DNA of 64,000 bases from Pseudomonas sp. UBA5706 (GCF_002419965.1 NZ_DIHC01000033.1:92175-156174); one strand, 5' to 3'; positions 1 through 9,436 are shown, counted from the first letter of the stretch. Numbers and translations: made by a program. Notes: generated from the letters alone by a model not told the origin.

Positions 1-2369
1 TCAGCATCCCCGGCAACAAGCTTGAGTGTCTGCTGAAGCGGAGCCGCGATAAGATTCATGCCTTCGAATGATGACTTGTCGGCGGCGTAAAACACGGGAC
101 AGTTCTCACACAGCCATTGAGCGAGGGGCATCCAAGCATCATGTGCAGATTCAATTTCGAGGGTTGCCACTCGATCCAGGCACGTGATCATTTGCCCTTG
201 AGCGAGGTTGAAGCACATCTCAACCGCCCCATCCACGTGCGCAACGGCAAATGTCATGCTCCCAGCCTGAGGGTCACTCCGAAAATCCTGCAAATCCCAT
301 TCGACCAATTTCGAATACCTGTATGCGACTTGAACCGTCGGACGATATCGAATTTTCGGATTGGCCTTGAAGCCCTGCTTCGGCCAATTCGCCGCGATGA
401 CCATATCAGGCAACCGGCGCAGCGCAGTCGTAGTTCTGACGATGTCGAGGTGAGTCGCACTTAAGGGCATATCCCCTGCTATCCGGGCGTTCAGGGTACG
501 AATCCATTCTACAAAATCGGGAATCGACAGGCGCTGATTGCTCCAGATTCTAGAGCTACTGCTGGCACCTACCGTCTCCTTGATCTGCCCATTCATGCCG
601 CTCCCAAAAAAATGCCCCTGTGCGTATGCACGACTGTCTCCGGAAGTAACCGCACGCTCTGCCTGAGGCCCTGTCAGTGTCCGATAGGTCTCACTCTGCG
701 AGTTGAAGGTCGTGTTCTTCAATCCAACGTTAAAGAACTTCACGCCCTGCAAGCCTGCCCTTGCTCGGCTGGTCTCTTCATAGCTCAGTGGCCTGCTACC
801 GTCCGGACAAATGACATCCATGATGGCGAGGTATAGCTTTTCTGTCCGAAGGGTCGAGCCGATGTAGCAATAACTGGACTCAGGAAAAAACATCAGAAAA
901 AACGCTTCATGGCGAACATCGATCACCGCATCCAGAATCGTCCACTTGGGAGGTGCTTCGTCCGCAGTGAGAATCACTGAGATGGAACCGTCCTCTGTTC
1001 CCCACTGCTTTACCACCCGCAACCGCCGACCTACCTTTTCGCCGAACAAGGAAAAATCGGGCGCTACGGAGCAGTGGAAAACCCGGACGTGAGCGTACAG
1101 ATGAAAGGAGAGCGGGGAGACAGACTCATAGTCGGATTCGGTGATCCTGCGGACAGGCAGTCCCTGCATGAATTCTTGGTCTTCTACGGTGCCTTGGATC
1201 TGCGCGAAAGCTGCGTCATCAATCATCTGCGCCAGCTCTACACCCTCCTTGAGCAATGACGCGGTGGCCTCCCGTATCCTGAACGTAGGCGCGATCAGCG
1301 TCGGCTGGCCTGTGGAGGCATCAATTCTTGCGAACCGGCCAATGAACTGGATGGTTGGCACCAACGATTTATGAGGGGCGTGGAGCGCAGCCACCTTCAG
1401 CTTAGGAAAGTCGTAGCCCTCTCCAAACATATCCACGCATACGATCGCATTCAGCTCACCAGAAATGAGCTTCGCCTCGACCGCATCTTGCTGGCGTTTC
1501 GTCAATTGGCTGCTGATTGCTTCCACCGCAATGCCGAGTGCTCGGTACAGCGGGACTAGGTCTTGGGCAGCTTTGATTGTTGCGGCGCGTATGAAAAGCC
1601 TGTGGTCAAAGCCCTTAGCCAGGTCTTCATTGAGCTGGTGAACAGCGGCGCCGGCTATCATTTGATCGACGTGCGCATCGTCCAGTTCGTTCTCGATAGG
1701 TGCTGCACAGAATCTGATGGGATCAAACGCGCCCTCAGCGACTGCCCTCATCACCGGATATCTGTATACCAGCTTGCCCGGGATCAGACGCCCGTCGCGC
1801 CGAAACGGGGTGGCGGTCAGAAAGACGAATTTAGCGTTCCTGTAGTGCTCGACATAGGCGACCCATGAGTCTGCGGGTGCGTGATGCGCCTCATCGAAAA
1901 TTATCAAATCAAATAGGTCGGGGTCGGCGCCTGGAACGATCGCGGGCGATGAGCTTCCTGGCGTGGAAACAACGACATCAAACTGTTCCAGTAAGCGCCA
2001 GTCGTCTACAGAGTGAGGCCGCTTGGCATGCAGGTGAACGGACGGCAGCGGGCCATCATTGGGAAGCGCCCCTATTCGCCTCAAGGTGGATAGCACCGAA
2101 ATGTGAGAATGAACCTGTTTCCTCAAGGGATTGGTCGGCTCGACTATCAATACACGTGCAGGCCCCAGCAGCAAGGGTAACGCCATCATCAAGGATGTCT
2201 TGCCGTATCCCGTGGGTAGACAAATGATGGCGGGATCATCCTGTACCGAAAAGTGAGCCAGCACTGCATGCATGCCGCCCAGCTGGCCAGGTCTGAAGCC
2301 TGTGTTGGGACTTCGGTACTGCTGAAACAGATTGAGTGTCCCTGCTTGCTCGACAAAAAAACCTGGCAC
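1..2369 (-). CDS. SF2 DEAD/DEAH-box helicase, C-terminus beyond window
   Basis: Open reading frame without a stop, running off the left edge; 789 codons are visible. The start is GTG at 2369, with a GGAGG five bases upstream. Helicase motifs are in order: Walker A PTGYGKT at residues 52-58, DEAH at 159-162, motif III TAT at 185-187 and motif VI QFIGRFAR at 341-348. The ~430 residues after motif VI match no domain I recognise. The layout resembles type III restriction res-subunit or SSL2-like ATPases that act on DNA or RNA. It lies at the end of an accessory region, and the next gene downstream is outside the window, so its role (defence, restriction, repair) is undecided. Helicase identity is firm; function is inference. 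Confidence 0.85.
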   Translation of the reverse strand, partial: MPGFFVEQAGTLNLFQQYRSPNTGFRPGQLGGMHAVLAHFSVQDDPAIICLPTGYGKTSLMMALPLLLGPARVLIVEPTNPLRKQVHSHISVLSTLRRIGALPNDGPLPSVHLHAKRPHSVDDWRLLEQFDVVVSTPGSSSPAIVPGADPDLFDLIIFDEAHHAPADSWVAYVEHYRNAKFVFLTATPFRRDGRLIPGKLVYRYPVMRAVAEGAFDPIRFCAAPIENELDDAHVDQMIAGAAVHQLNEDLAKGFDHRLFIRAATIKAAQDLVPLYRALGIAVEAISSQLTKRQQDAVEAKLISGELNAIVCVDMFGEGYDFPKLKVAALHAPHKSLVPTIQFIGRFARIDASTGQPTLIAPTFRIREATASLLKEGVELAQMIDDAAFAQIQGTVEDQEFMQGLPVRRITESDYESVSPLSFHLYAHVRVFHCSVAPDFSLFGEKVGRRLRVVKQWGTEDGSISVILTADEAPPKWTILDAVIDVRHEAFFLMFFPESSYCYIGSTLRTEKLYLAIMDVICPDGSRPLSYEETSRARAGLQGVKFFNVGLKNTTFNSQSETYRTLTGPQAERAVTSGDSRAYAQGHFFGSGMNGQIKETVGASSSSRIWSNQRLSIPDFVEWIRTLNARIAGDMPLSATHLDIVRTTTALRRLPDMVIAANWPKQGFKANPKIRYRPTVQVAYRYSKLVEWDLQDFRSDPQAGSMTFAVAHVDGAVEMCFNLAQGQMITCLDRVATLEIESAHDAWMPLAQWLCENCPVFYAADKSSFEGMNLIAAPLQQTLKLVAGDA

Positions 2370-2458
2370 GGCAACCCCTCCATGGGATTGAAAAATTCCC
2401 ACCTAAGCCTAACCGGGTAATGGCCATTCGCAAGCATCAACATCGAAGAAAAATCCGT

Positions 2459-2605
2459 CTGTAGTGGTCAACTGATCCCGGACACTGAATTGAGTTTTTC
2501 CTCAGCGACCGCAGGCGCTAGCCCTTCGTTGAACTGATGCGGTCGCCGCCAGTTGTATCGCTCCATCAGGAACCGGCCGATATCCTGTTGCGCTAGCGCA
2601 GCGCT
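2459..2605 (-). pseudogene. IS3-family transposase C-terminal remnant with element end
   Basis: The minus-strand frame ending at 2468 encodes about 45 residues typical of the C-terminus of IS3-family OrfB integrases (ERYNWRRPHQFNEGLAPA, then EEKLNSVSGIS). It has no DDE catalytic core upstream. Just past the stop lies TGTAGTGGTCAACTGATCCC (2459-2478), which looks like an element terminus with the usual 5'-TG. The rest of the element is missing, and the left boundary of homology near 2605 is approximate. The scar separates the helicase start from the aminotransferase terminator, so it probably marks an old rearrangement point. Confidence 0.7.
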
Positions 2606-2660
2606 CAGACATGCAAGCTCGGCATGAAGCTTAGGTTCGTAACAAGCTAATTTCACAGGT

Positions 2661-2688
2661 AGAAAAAAGGGGGCCGCGAGGCCCCCTT
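2661..2688 (-). terminator. Rho-independent terminator of aminotransferase operon
   Basis: A 9-bp stem, AAGGGGGCC (2667-2675) and GGCCCCCTT (2680-2688), closes a GCGA tetraloop. On the minus strand it is followed by a run of six T (2663-2668). It lies just after the aminotransferase stop codon. Confidence 0.9.
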
Positions 2689-2700
2689 CTCTTAGTTCAA

Positions 2701-3948
2701 TCACGCATTAGCGAATTGCGCACTGAGTTTCGCAGCAGCTTTTTCGAAAGCCACCTTCATCTCTTCGATCACAATGTTGCTGTGCTCAAAGGAGATGTAA
2801 ATCCGCCCATAAGGCGAAGGCATCATGGTCAGACCCGCTTCCCGCAGCGCTAGATGGAGTGCTTTGGTGAAAGCAGGGTTGGCCATCTTGGCTGCTTCCT
2901 CATAGGTCACTGGCGCTTTGGCCGATCGCCATACGCCGAAGACGTTGCCGTAGCCGCTGGTGGTTACGGTAATGCCATGGGATTCAAAGATGGCCTCGAT
3001 GGCAACGCGCAGGTCGTTACCGCGCTGGATGAGACGCTCGTAGTCACATTTGTCGAGGTGGGCCAGGGTGGTGGTCACCGCAGCACACGCCATCGGGTTC
3101 CCACTGAAGGTACCGCCGCGAGCGACACGGTTTTGCTCAAAGCCTTCAAGGATATGAGGCTTGCCTACAACCGCTGAAACAGGGATGCCATTACCGATCG
3201 CTTTACCGACGCTGGCCAGGTCAGGGTCAAGCCCTTCACGCAGACCCGCAAGGCCCGCATAGAGTCGAAACCCCATCAGTACTTCGTCGCAGATTACCAA
3301 CGCACCATGCTTATGGGCGATGTCTTGAACATGCTTGAGGTAGCCAGGCAGCGCCATGATGCAACCTGCGTTTGCAAGCATTGGTTCCAGGATCACCGCT
3401 GCGATGTCTTGGTCTTCTGCGAACAGGCGCTCCACATCGGCGAAGTCGTTGAAACGAATGAGCGTCGTGCGATTGGTCGAAGGACGTGCGCCATCTTCAA
3501 ACGTAGCCTCTTTGGAGGTCACGTTGCCGAAGCTCACATCATCAAACCAACCATCAAAACCAGCGGCCATCTTGGCAATCTTGCCTCGACCGGTGTACGC
3601 ACGAGCTGCCCGGCAAGCGAGGTGAACCGCTTCGCTACCAGAGTTGGTAAACATGACCTTTGTCAGCTCGCCCGTGTGCTTTGCCAGCTCCGTGGCGGCG
3701 CCGTGCTCACGGACATGGGCCCAGGAGGGAGCAGCGCCGTCAGCCAGTGCTTGAGACACAGCGGCGTTGACGGAGTCATCGGAATGACCCAACAGAACTG
3801 CACCGAACCCTAGGGCTGTATCAATGTATTTACGGCCTTTGTCATCAAAAAGATACGCGCCTTTAGCGCTTTTAATGAACAGCTTTTCTCCTTCCAAGTC
3901 AGGAAGGATACGGGCGGCGCTTGATACATCACCAACAAGATTAGGCAT
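2701..3948 (-). CDS. Class III PLP-dependent aminotransferase (GSA aminomutase-like)
   Basis: 415 residues with a complete class III aminotransferase fold. NSGSEA (102-107) binds the cofactor phosphate, DEVLMGFR starts at Asp221 (pyridine nitrogen), and Lys249 in SVGKAIGNG is the expected Schiff-base lysine. Sequence style is closest to glutamate-1-semialdehyde 2,1-aminomutase relatives. A true hemL lies at 45321-46604, so this copy is likely catabolic, transferring or moving the amino group of an imported amine or amino acid. It is the last gene of the transporter operon, 101 bp after the permease, with GAGG upstream of ATG 3948 and a strong terminator behind it. The substrate cannot be read from the sequence. 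Confidence 0.85.
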   Translation of the reverse strand: MPNLVGDVSSAARILPDLEGEKLFIKSAKGAYLFDDKGRKYIDTALGFGAVLLGHSDDSVNAAVSQALADGAAPSWAHVREHGAATELAKHTGELTKVMFTNSGSEAVHLACRAARAYTGRGKIAKMAAGFDGWFDDVSFGNVTSKEATFEDGARPSTNRTTLIRFNDFADVERLFAEDQDIAAVILEPMLANAGCIMALPGYLKHVQDIAHKHGALVICDEVLMGFRLYAGLAGLREGLDPDLASVGKAIGNGIPVSAVVGKPHILEGFEQNRVARGGTFSGNPMACAAVTTTLAHLDKCDYERLIQRGNDLRVAIEAIFESHGITVTTSGYGNVFGVWRSAKAPVTYEEAAKMANPAFTKALHLALREAGLTMMPSPYGRIYISFEHSNIVIEEMKVAFEKAAAKLSAQFANA

Positions 3949-4049
3949 CTTAAACCTCTGAATTTTGACAGTAGTTAACCGACCCGCTGGATGTTTCGGG
4001 AAGGGTAAATCTGGCTTTATAGCCGTCTAAATGAGTTGGCCTTGCCTTA

Positions 4050-4874
4050 TTATTCTTGTTTTACTTTCATTTTCTCGTTACGACGCCGTAGAACTTCCAA
4101 GGTCAACAACATCAACACAGACAGGATGACCATGATTGTGGCTACAGCGGCAATATTGGGACTAATATTCTCTCGAATCCCCGCAAACATCTGAAGCGGG
4201 AGGGTGCGTTGCGAAGGGCTGGCAAGAAACAGCGTCACGACCACTTCATCAAAGGAAGTGGCAAAAGCGAACAGCCCGCCCGAAATCACGCCCGGTGCAA
4301 TCAAAGGAAGCACCACTTTGAAGAACACCGTCAGCGGAGGTGCGCCCAGGCTGGCAGCGGCTCTGCTCAAATTGGTGTTGAAGCCTTGCAAGGTTGCATT
4401 GACCGTGATGACAACGAAGGGAACCCCAAGCATCGCATGCGCCAGAACCAGTCCTACATAGCTGTTGAGCAACTGCAGCTTGGCGAAGAAAAAATACAAG
4501 CCGACGGCAACGATGATCAGCGGAACGATCATGGGCGAGATCAGGAAGGCCATGACGATGCTCTTGCCCTTGAAGTCGCCACGGCACAGACCGACAGATG
4601 CCATCGTTCCGAAAATCATGGCCAGCACCGTAGAGCCTGGGGCAATGATGAAGCTGTTCTTGAATGCCTGTCGCCATTCCTGGGAGGTCATGAGTTCTTG
4701 ATACCAGCGCAACGAGAAACCGTCCATTGGGTAGGTCAGGAACGACGACGAATTGAACGACAACGGGATGATCACCAGGATCGGCACAATCAAGAACAGC
4801 AGGATCAGAATCGATAGAGACACCAATCCGAAACGGGCGATCTTCTCTGCAGGTGATGCATAGGGTTGCAGCAT
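4050..4874 (-). CDS. ABC transporter permease, PotC/YdcV type
   Basis: 274 residues, inner-membrane permease with six predicted hydrophobic helices; the first is near residues 15-38. An EAA-type loop (around RAAASLGAPPLTVFFKVVLP) contacts the ATPase. Size and order match the second permease of spermidine/putrescine-family importers. It starts 5 bp after the preceding permease, with GAGG seven bases before the ATG. It works with the 4880-6127 permease, the ATPase and the periplasmic binding protein. Confidence 0.88.
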   Translation of the reverse strand: MLQPYASPAEKIARFGLVSLSILILLFLIVPILVIIPLSFNSSSFLTYPMDGFSLRWYQELMTSQEWRQAFKNSFIIAPGSTVLAMIFGTMASVGLCRGDFKGKSIVMAFLISPMIVPLIIVAVGLYFFFAKLQLLNSYVGLVLAHAMLGVPFVVITVNATLQGFNTNLSRAAASLGAPPLTVFFKVVLPLIAPGVISGGLFAFATSFDEVVVTLFLASPSQRTLPLQMFAGIRENISPNIAAVATIMVILSVLMLLTLEVLRRRNEKMKVKQE

Positions 4875-4879
4875 TTCAA

Positions 4880-6127
4880 TTACCTCGCCTGGTTTGGATT
4901 GGTGAGTTTTCCGTAAACCGTATAGAGCAACAGGGTCGCGATGAGCAGCATGCTGCCAAGCGCCGAGGCCATACCCCAGTTCACAGTTTTATTGGTGTAG
5001 AAGGCTACGAAGTAACTGACCATCTGATCTGCCGCGCCGCCTACCAAAGCCGGGGTGACGTAGTAGCCGATGGCGAGAATGAAGGTGAGCAATCCGCCTG
5101 CAGCCAAACCAGCGAAGGTCTGTGGTACATACACCCTCCAGAAAGCCACGAACGGGTGAGCACCCAATGAGATGGCTGCGCGCACGTAGTTCGTTGGGAT
5201 GCTCTTCATAACGCTGTAAAGCGGCAATATCATGAATGGCAACAGCACATGGGTCATCGCGATGATCACGCCCGTACGGTTGAAAACAAGCTGGATAGGC
5301 GAATCGACAATGCCGAGAAACATTAAGCTTCTGTTGATCAGGCCATCCGATTGCAGCAGCACGATCCAGGCAGCTGTCCGAACAATCAATGACGTCCAGA
5401 ATGGCAGCAGTACACAGATCATCAGCAGATTGCTCTTGCCTTCAGGCAGCGTGGCCAGCCAGTACGCTACTGGAAAGCCCAGCAACAGGCAGAGCACTGT
5501 CACGATCCCGCCGATGTAGAACGTGCGAATGAAGATGTCCACATAAATGGACTGGTTCGGATCGGCCTTGATGATGCTTCCGCTGGCCGGATCCAACCGA
5601 TGATCCACAGAGGCCAAAAGGTAGTAAGGCGTGATCTTTGATGATGCCTGCTTCAAGGCTTTCCAGTAGGTAACGTCGCCCCATGCCTTGTCGATATCAA
5701 TAAGCGCATCACGCTTGGATGGCGCGGTGTCATCGGGAAGGTTACGCAGCGTCTTGGTGATCACGGTGCGGTAGTCAGGAATCTCATAGCTCAAGCGCTT
5801 GCTCAAGGCCATGATCTGCCCATTCTCTTTGGCGTCCGCCAGCTCCTTGAGGAACCCTGCATAGGTGGCCTCATCAGGAAGCTCGCGCTCGTCCCAACTG
5901 CCCAAGGCAGCAGCGGTCACTGGAAGTGCCGTGTGTACCTCGGGGTTATCTACGCTACGGCTCAACATGGTGCCGATCGGGAATGCGAAGCACACCAGGA
6001 TGAAGAGAAATAGCGGCGCGATCAGGGCAAGCGACTTCATCTTGTAGGCGCGCTGGGATTTCTTCAGCTTGGCCCTGAGGTCGATCGTCTCGTCAGTAGT
6101 TTGAAGCACTGCGGCTGTGTGGCTCAT
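4880..6127 (-). CDS. ABC transporter permease, PotB type with long periplasmic insert
   Basis: 415 residues from ATG 6127; an upstream TTG at 6136 is possible but is not needed. One membrane helix lies near residues 35-55, followed by about 140 mostly polar residues and then the usual five-helix BPD_transp_1 core. The EAA loop is near RAAISLGAHPFVAFWRVYVP. PotB-type permeases are normally ~280-310 residues; the extra length is the segment between helices 1 and 2, probably periplasmic. It starts 10 bp after the ATPase gene and is translationally close to its partner permease. Confidence 0.86.
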   Translation of the reverse strand: MSHTAAVLQTTDETIDLRAKLKKSQRAYKMKSLALIAPLFLFILVCFAFPIGTMLSRSVDNPEVHTALPVTAAALGSWDERELPDEATYAGFLKELADAKENGQIMALSKRLSYEIPDYRTVITKTLRNLPDDTAPSKRDALIDIDKAWGDVTYWKALKQASSKITPYYLLASVDHRLDPASGSIIKADPNQSIYVDIFIRTFYIGGIVTVLCLLLGFPVAYWLATLPEGKSNLLMICVLLPFWTSLIVRTAAWIVLLQSDGLINRSLMFLGIVDSPIQLVFNRTGVIIAMTHVLLPFMILPLYSVMKSIPTNYVRAAISLGAHPFVAFWRVYVPQTFAGLAAGGLLTFILAIGYYVTPALVGGAADQMVSYFVAFYTNKTVNWGMASALGSMLLIATLLLYTVYGKLTNPNQAR

Positions 6128-6137
6128 GATCGGCAAC

Positions 6138-7217
6138 TCAGTGTTTGGTTACATCAAGAGCACGAATATGCTCAGGTGCCCAAGAGAGGGAGATCGAGCT
6201 ACCAACTGTCCAACTGCTGTCCATTTGCGAGGCGGGAAGCTTGACCATGAAATTGGATTGCCCGGCGATCTCAGTGATCATACGGACATGGTCACCCAGG
6301 TAGATGTATTCCTGGATTCGGGCAGTCAGCGGAGTCGTGCCAGCTGGACTCACGATGACGCGCTCAGGACGGATGCACAAAGCGACCTGCTCATTCTGTT
6401 TCGCTTGGAATACGGTGAGAGCACGGATCAAGCTACCGTCAGCCAGGCGCACCATCGAGTGGGTCGCATCGGTCGATGCCAAGGTGCCAACGAGGGTGTT
6501 GTTCTCACCGATAAATTGGGCGACAAAGCTTTTGGTCGGAGCTTCGTAGATGGTCGAAGGGCTGTCGATCTGCTGAATCACACCGTCGTTGAATACAGCC
6601 ACACGATCGGACATTGTCAGCGCTTCGCTCTGGTCGTGGGTTACATACACCACGGTAAGGCCCAGCTGTTTGTGAAGATGCTTGATCTCCAACTGCATGT
6701 GCTCACGCAGCTGTTTATCCAATGCCCCCAAAGGTTCATCCATCAAAACGAGCTTGGGCTCAAAGACCAGGGCACGGGCCAATGCCACACGTTGCTGCTG
6801 GCCACCGGACATCTGGGCCGGGTAGCGCTTTGCGAAATCTTTGAGCTTGACCATGTCCAGCGCGCGACGGACTTTGTCGATCCGATCGGTTCGATTCATC
6901 TTGCGCACAGAAAGCGGAAAGGCCAGGTTCTCCTCGATCGTCATGTGAGGGAACAGCGCATAGTTCTGGAAGACCATGCCTATATCACGCTTGTGAGGAG
7001 GCAGGTTGTGCAGCGGTTTATCTTTGAGAAAAATTTCGCCATGGGTAGGCGTTTCAAATCCTGCCAGCATCATAAGGCTGGTGGTCTTCCCAGATCCTGA
7101 TGGGCCCAGGAGAGTTACGAACTCACCTTCCTTGATATCCAGATTCAAGTCTTTAACGACAGGACGAAAACCGTCGTACGTTTTCTGAATATTTTTGAAA
7201 CTGACCAGGTGCTTCAT
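6138..7217 (-). CDS. ABC transporter ATPase, PotA type
   Basis: 359 residues. The nucleotide-binding domain has Walker A GPSGSGKTT (about 39-47), the signature SGGQQQRVAL, Walker B LVLMDEP and the switch histidine in YVTHDQSEAL. A TOBE-like C-terminal domain follows (about 270-355), as in PotA/YdcT. It powers import through the two permeases. GAGG lies seven bases before the ATG. Two stem-loops separate it from the binding-protein gene, an arrangement that commonly lowers expression of the membrane components relative to the binding protein. Confidence 0.92.
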   Translation of the reverse strand: MKHLVSFKNIQKTYDGFRPVVKDLNLDIKEGEFVTLLGPSGSGKTTSLMMLAGFETPTHGEIFLKDKPLHNLPPHKRDIGMVFQNYALFPHMTIEENLAFPLSVRKMNRTDRIDKVRRALDMVKLKDFAKRYPAQMSGGQQQRVALARALVFEPKLVLMDEPLGALDKQLREHMQLEIKHLHKQLGLTVVYVTHDQSEALTMSDRVAVFNDGVIQQIDSPSTIYEAPTKSFVAQFIGENNTLVGTLASTDATHSMVRLADGSLIRALTVFQAKQNEQVALCIRPERVIVSPAGTTPLTARIQEYIYLGDHVRMITEIAGQSNFMVKLPASQMDSSWTVGSSISLSWAPEHIRALDVTKH

Positions 7218-7303
7218 GTTGCAAGCCTCAATAGGGAGACGCAGATACCTGCTGCGCTCTCCACCTGCGTTGATTGCAAATGAAGAGCCTGCAGCGGGTG
7301 CCT

Positions 7304-7367
7304 AGGTCACGCTGGGTGACCTCGGCCAAACTTCAGGTGAACCTGTCATCTCATTAAGATGACAGGT
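7304..7367 (-). promoter_or_regulatory. Tandem stem-loops between binding-protein and ATPase genes
   Basis: There is a perfect 11-bp stem ACCTGTCATCT (7341-7351)/AGATGACAGGT (7357-7367) with a 5-nt loop. A smaller stem AGGTCAC (7304-7310)/GTGACCT (7316-7322) lies beside it. Neither has a T-tract, so partial attenuation or 3'-end protection of the binding-protein mRNA is more likely than full termination. Confidence 0.6.
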
Positions 7368-7384
7368 AGTACTGGACGGATGTA

Positions 7385-8437
7385 TTACTTCTGGGCGATC
7401 CAGGCGTTGAAGCGTTCAGTCAGCGCTTCGGTGTTATCTACCCAAAACTCGACGTCCAGCGGCAGGGCCTGGGCCATGTTTTCTGGAGTGGTCGGCAGAT
7501 CAGCCTTGAGATCAGCCGGCACCAGAGCATTTGCTTTGGTGTTAGTCAGGCCATAGGCGATGAACTTGGGAAGCTTGGCTTGGTTTTCCGGCTTGCTCGC
7601 ATAGGCGATGAAGTCCATTGCCGCTGCTTTGTTTTCGCTGCCCTTGAGGACAGTCCAGGAGTCGATCGCCGAAACGCTGCCATTCCACAAGAACTTGAAG
7701 TGCTTGCCTTCGTTGCGGTTGAAGCCTGTGATACGGCCGTTGTAGGCCGAGCTCATCACAACGTCGCCTGCCGAGAGCATCTGCAGAGGTTGAGCGCCGG
7801 CTTCCCACCAGACGATCGAGGACTTGATGCTGTCGAGCTTCTTGAAGGCGCGATCAACGCCAGCGGGGGTACGCAACTCTTTGTAGACGTCAGCAGGCTT
7901 CACGCCATCGGCAATGAGGGCAAATTCCAGCGAGTACTTTGGCCCTTTGCGCAGGCCGCGCTTGCCAGGGAATTTGGTGGTATCGAAAAAGTCAGCCCAC
8001 GACGTAGGAGCGGTTTTGAGCTTGTCACCATCCCAAGCCACACCCGTGTTCCAGACGATTGCGCCCACGCCACAGCTGTTGACCGCCTCAGGCACGAAAT
8101 CCGACTTGCTGCCGATTTTGGCCCAGTCGATTTTTTCGTAAAGACCCGAATCGCAGCCTAGCGCGAGATCTTCGGCCTCAACCTCGACGACGTCCCAGTT
8201 GGGGTTACCAACCTTCACCTTTGCATCCAGCACCCCGACACCGCCATCCCAGCTCTGGTCGAGAACGTTCTTTCCAATCTGTTTGCCGTAAGGAGCAAAG
8301 AAGATTTCCCGCTGCGCGTCTTGAAAGTTTCCTCCCCAGGAAACGATGGTCAGATCACGAGCACTGGCAGCCTGAGCGGACATCAGTCCAGTGATTGCTA
8401 AGGCGAGTGCGGCAAAAGCATGGCATGGTTTATGCAT
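7385..8437 (-). CDS. Periplasmic substrate-binding protein, PotD/extracellular-solute-binding family
   Basis: 350 residues from ATG 8437 with GGGG upstream; a longer frame begins further out but lacks a signal. A Sec signal peptide covers about residues 1-26 with an Ala-x-Ala cleavage site (ASA). The mature part opens with TIVSWGGNFQDAQ, typical of polyamine/opine-type binding proteins (SBP_bac family 1/8). It captures the ligand in the periplasm for the adjoining permeases. With the aminotransferase in the operon, a diamine, amino acid or similar nitrogen compound is the likely ligand; this is inference. Confidence 0.88.
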   Translation of the reverse strand: MHKPCHAFAALALAITGLMSAQAASARDLTIVSWGGNFQDAQREIFFAPYGKQIGKNVLDQSWDGGVGVLDAKVKVGNPNWDVVEVEAEDLALGCDSGLYEKIDWAKIGSKSDFVPEAVNSCGVGAIVWNTGVAWDGDKLKTAPTSWADFFDTTKFPGKRGLRKGPKYSLEFALIADGVKPADVYKELRTPAGVDRAFKKLDSIKSSIVWWEAGAQPLQMLSAGDVVMSSAYNGRITGFNRNEGKHFKFLWNGSVSAIDSWTVLKGSENKAAAMDFIAYASKPENQAKLPKFIAYGLTNTKANALVPADLKADLPTTPENMAQALPLDVEFWVDNTEALTERFNAWIAQK

Positions 8438-8800
8438 TTTGAACCCCGAAGCGAGTGTTGTGTGGTGGCGGTAAAAATTTTTACCATTCCGCCCAGCTCT
8501 TCGCAAGCGATATTTATTTTCGTGCCGTATTTTCGTAAATCGCCCGGATAGCCGGTAAGCGATTGTTTTCTAACGCCTATGATTTAGTTGAAAGTGTTTA
8601 TTTTGGCTTCCACAGATCCGAATTGTTAGCAGGCTAAGCAATCGACAGATAGACTTGATCTGGCCACCTCGTGTTACTTTTGCTCTCTAAAGGGAGAGCA
8701 CAATGGTGCGACCTTACCCATATCGGTGCACGTAGCGGCCGGCTGGGAAAAAGACACATGCTGGCTGTGGAAGAAGCTGAATACATTTGAGGATTCAACC
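8438..8800. promoter_or_regulatory. Divergent intergenic region with 16-bp palindrome operator candidate
   Basis: This AT-rich space separates the transport operon (minus) and the Xre-cupin regulator (plus). It contains the perfect palindrome GGTAAAAATTTTTACC at 8470-8485, 33 bp upstream of the binding-protein start codon. That position suits repression or activation of the operon by the adjacent regulator. No convincing sigma-70 hexamers are assigned. Confidence 0.5.
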
Positions 8801-9436
8801 GTGATAGAAACTTCGGCGATCAGCCGGAATCCCCATGCTCCTGATGACTCGCAAGAGGTACCGGCATTCGCCGAGGAGAGTGCCTCGGTAGGGGAAAGAC
8901 TCAAGGCTCTAAGGCAAAGCAGAGGGCTTTCTATTCGAGGCCTGGCTGAACAGGCAGGTGTGCCCCACGCAACGCTGTCCATCATCGAGCGCGATAAATC
9001 CAGCCCCTCGGTGAGTATCCTCAAGCGCTTGTTGCGCCCGCTGAATGTGACACTAAGCACGTTCTTCTCTGATTCGGCGGTTCAGGATCGAGCAGTCTTC
9101 TACAAGGCGAGTGATCTCGTTGAGCTAGCCGACGGCAGAATGCTCTCCTACCGCCAAGTCGGCGCCAACCTGACTAACAGCTCCATGATGATCCTCCATG
9201 AGCGCTATGAGCCTGGCGCGGATACAGGACAGGAAGGTGAGGAGCTCTATTCCCACGAAGCGGAAGAAGGCGGTGTCATCATCGAAGGTCGCTTGGAAAT
9301 GACGGTTGGAGATGAGATACGAGTCCTGGGCCCAGGTGATGCCTACTATTTCGATAGTCGCCTACCTCACCGCATGCGCAACCCGTTTGATGAGGTCTGC
9401 GTCGTCGTGAGTGCAGTATCCCCACCGACGTTCTGA
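8801..9436 (+). CDS. Xre-family regulator with C-terminal cupin (PuuR-like)
   Basis: 211 residues from GTG 8801, which has GAGG eight bases upstream; the frame extends to an ATG at 8726 but without a ribosome site. An Xre helix-turn-helix covers about residues 25-80 (ERLKALRQSRGLSIRGLAEQ onward). A cupin_2 domain lies in the C-terminal half (about 140-205) and ends with the metal-pocket-like segment YYFDSRLPHRMRN. This architecture is found in PuuR and related regulators that sense amines or amino acids beside their uptake genes. It probably binds the divergent promoter at 8438-8800. Confidence 0.85.
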   Translation: MIETSAISRNPHAPDDSQEVPAFAEESASVGERLKALRQSRGLSIRGLAEQAGVPHATLSIIERDKSSPSVSILKRLLRPLNVTLSTFFSDSAVQDRAVFYKASDLVELADGRMLSYRQVGANLTNSSMMILHERYEPGADTGQEGEELYSHEAEEGGVIIEGRLEMTVGDEIRVLGPGDAYYFDSRLPHRMRNPFDEVCVVVSAVSPPTF

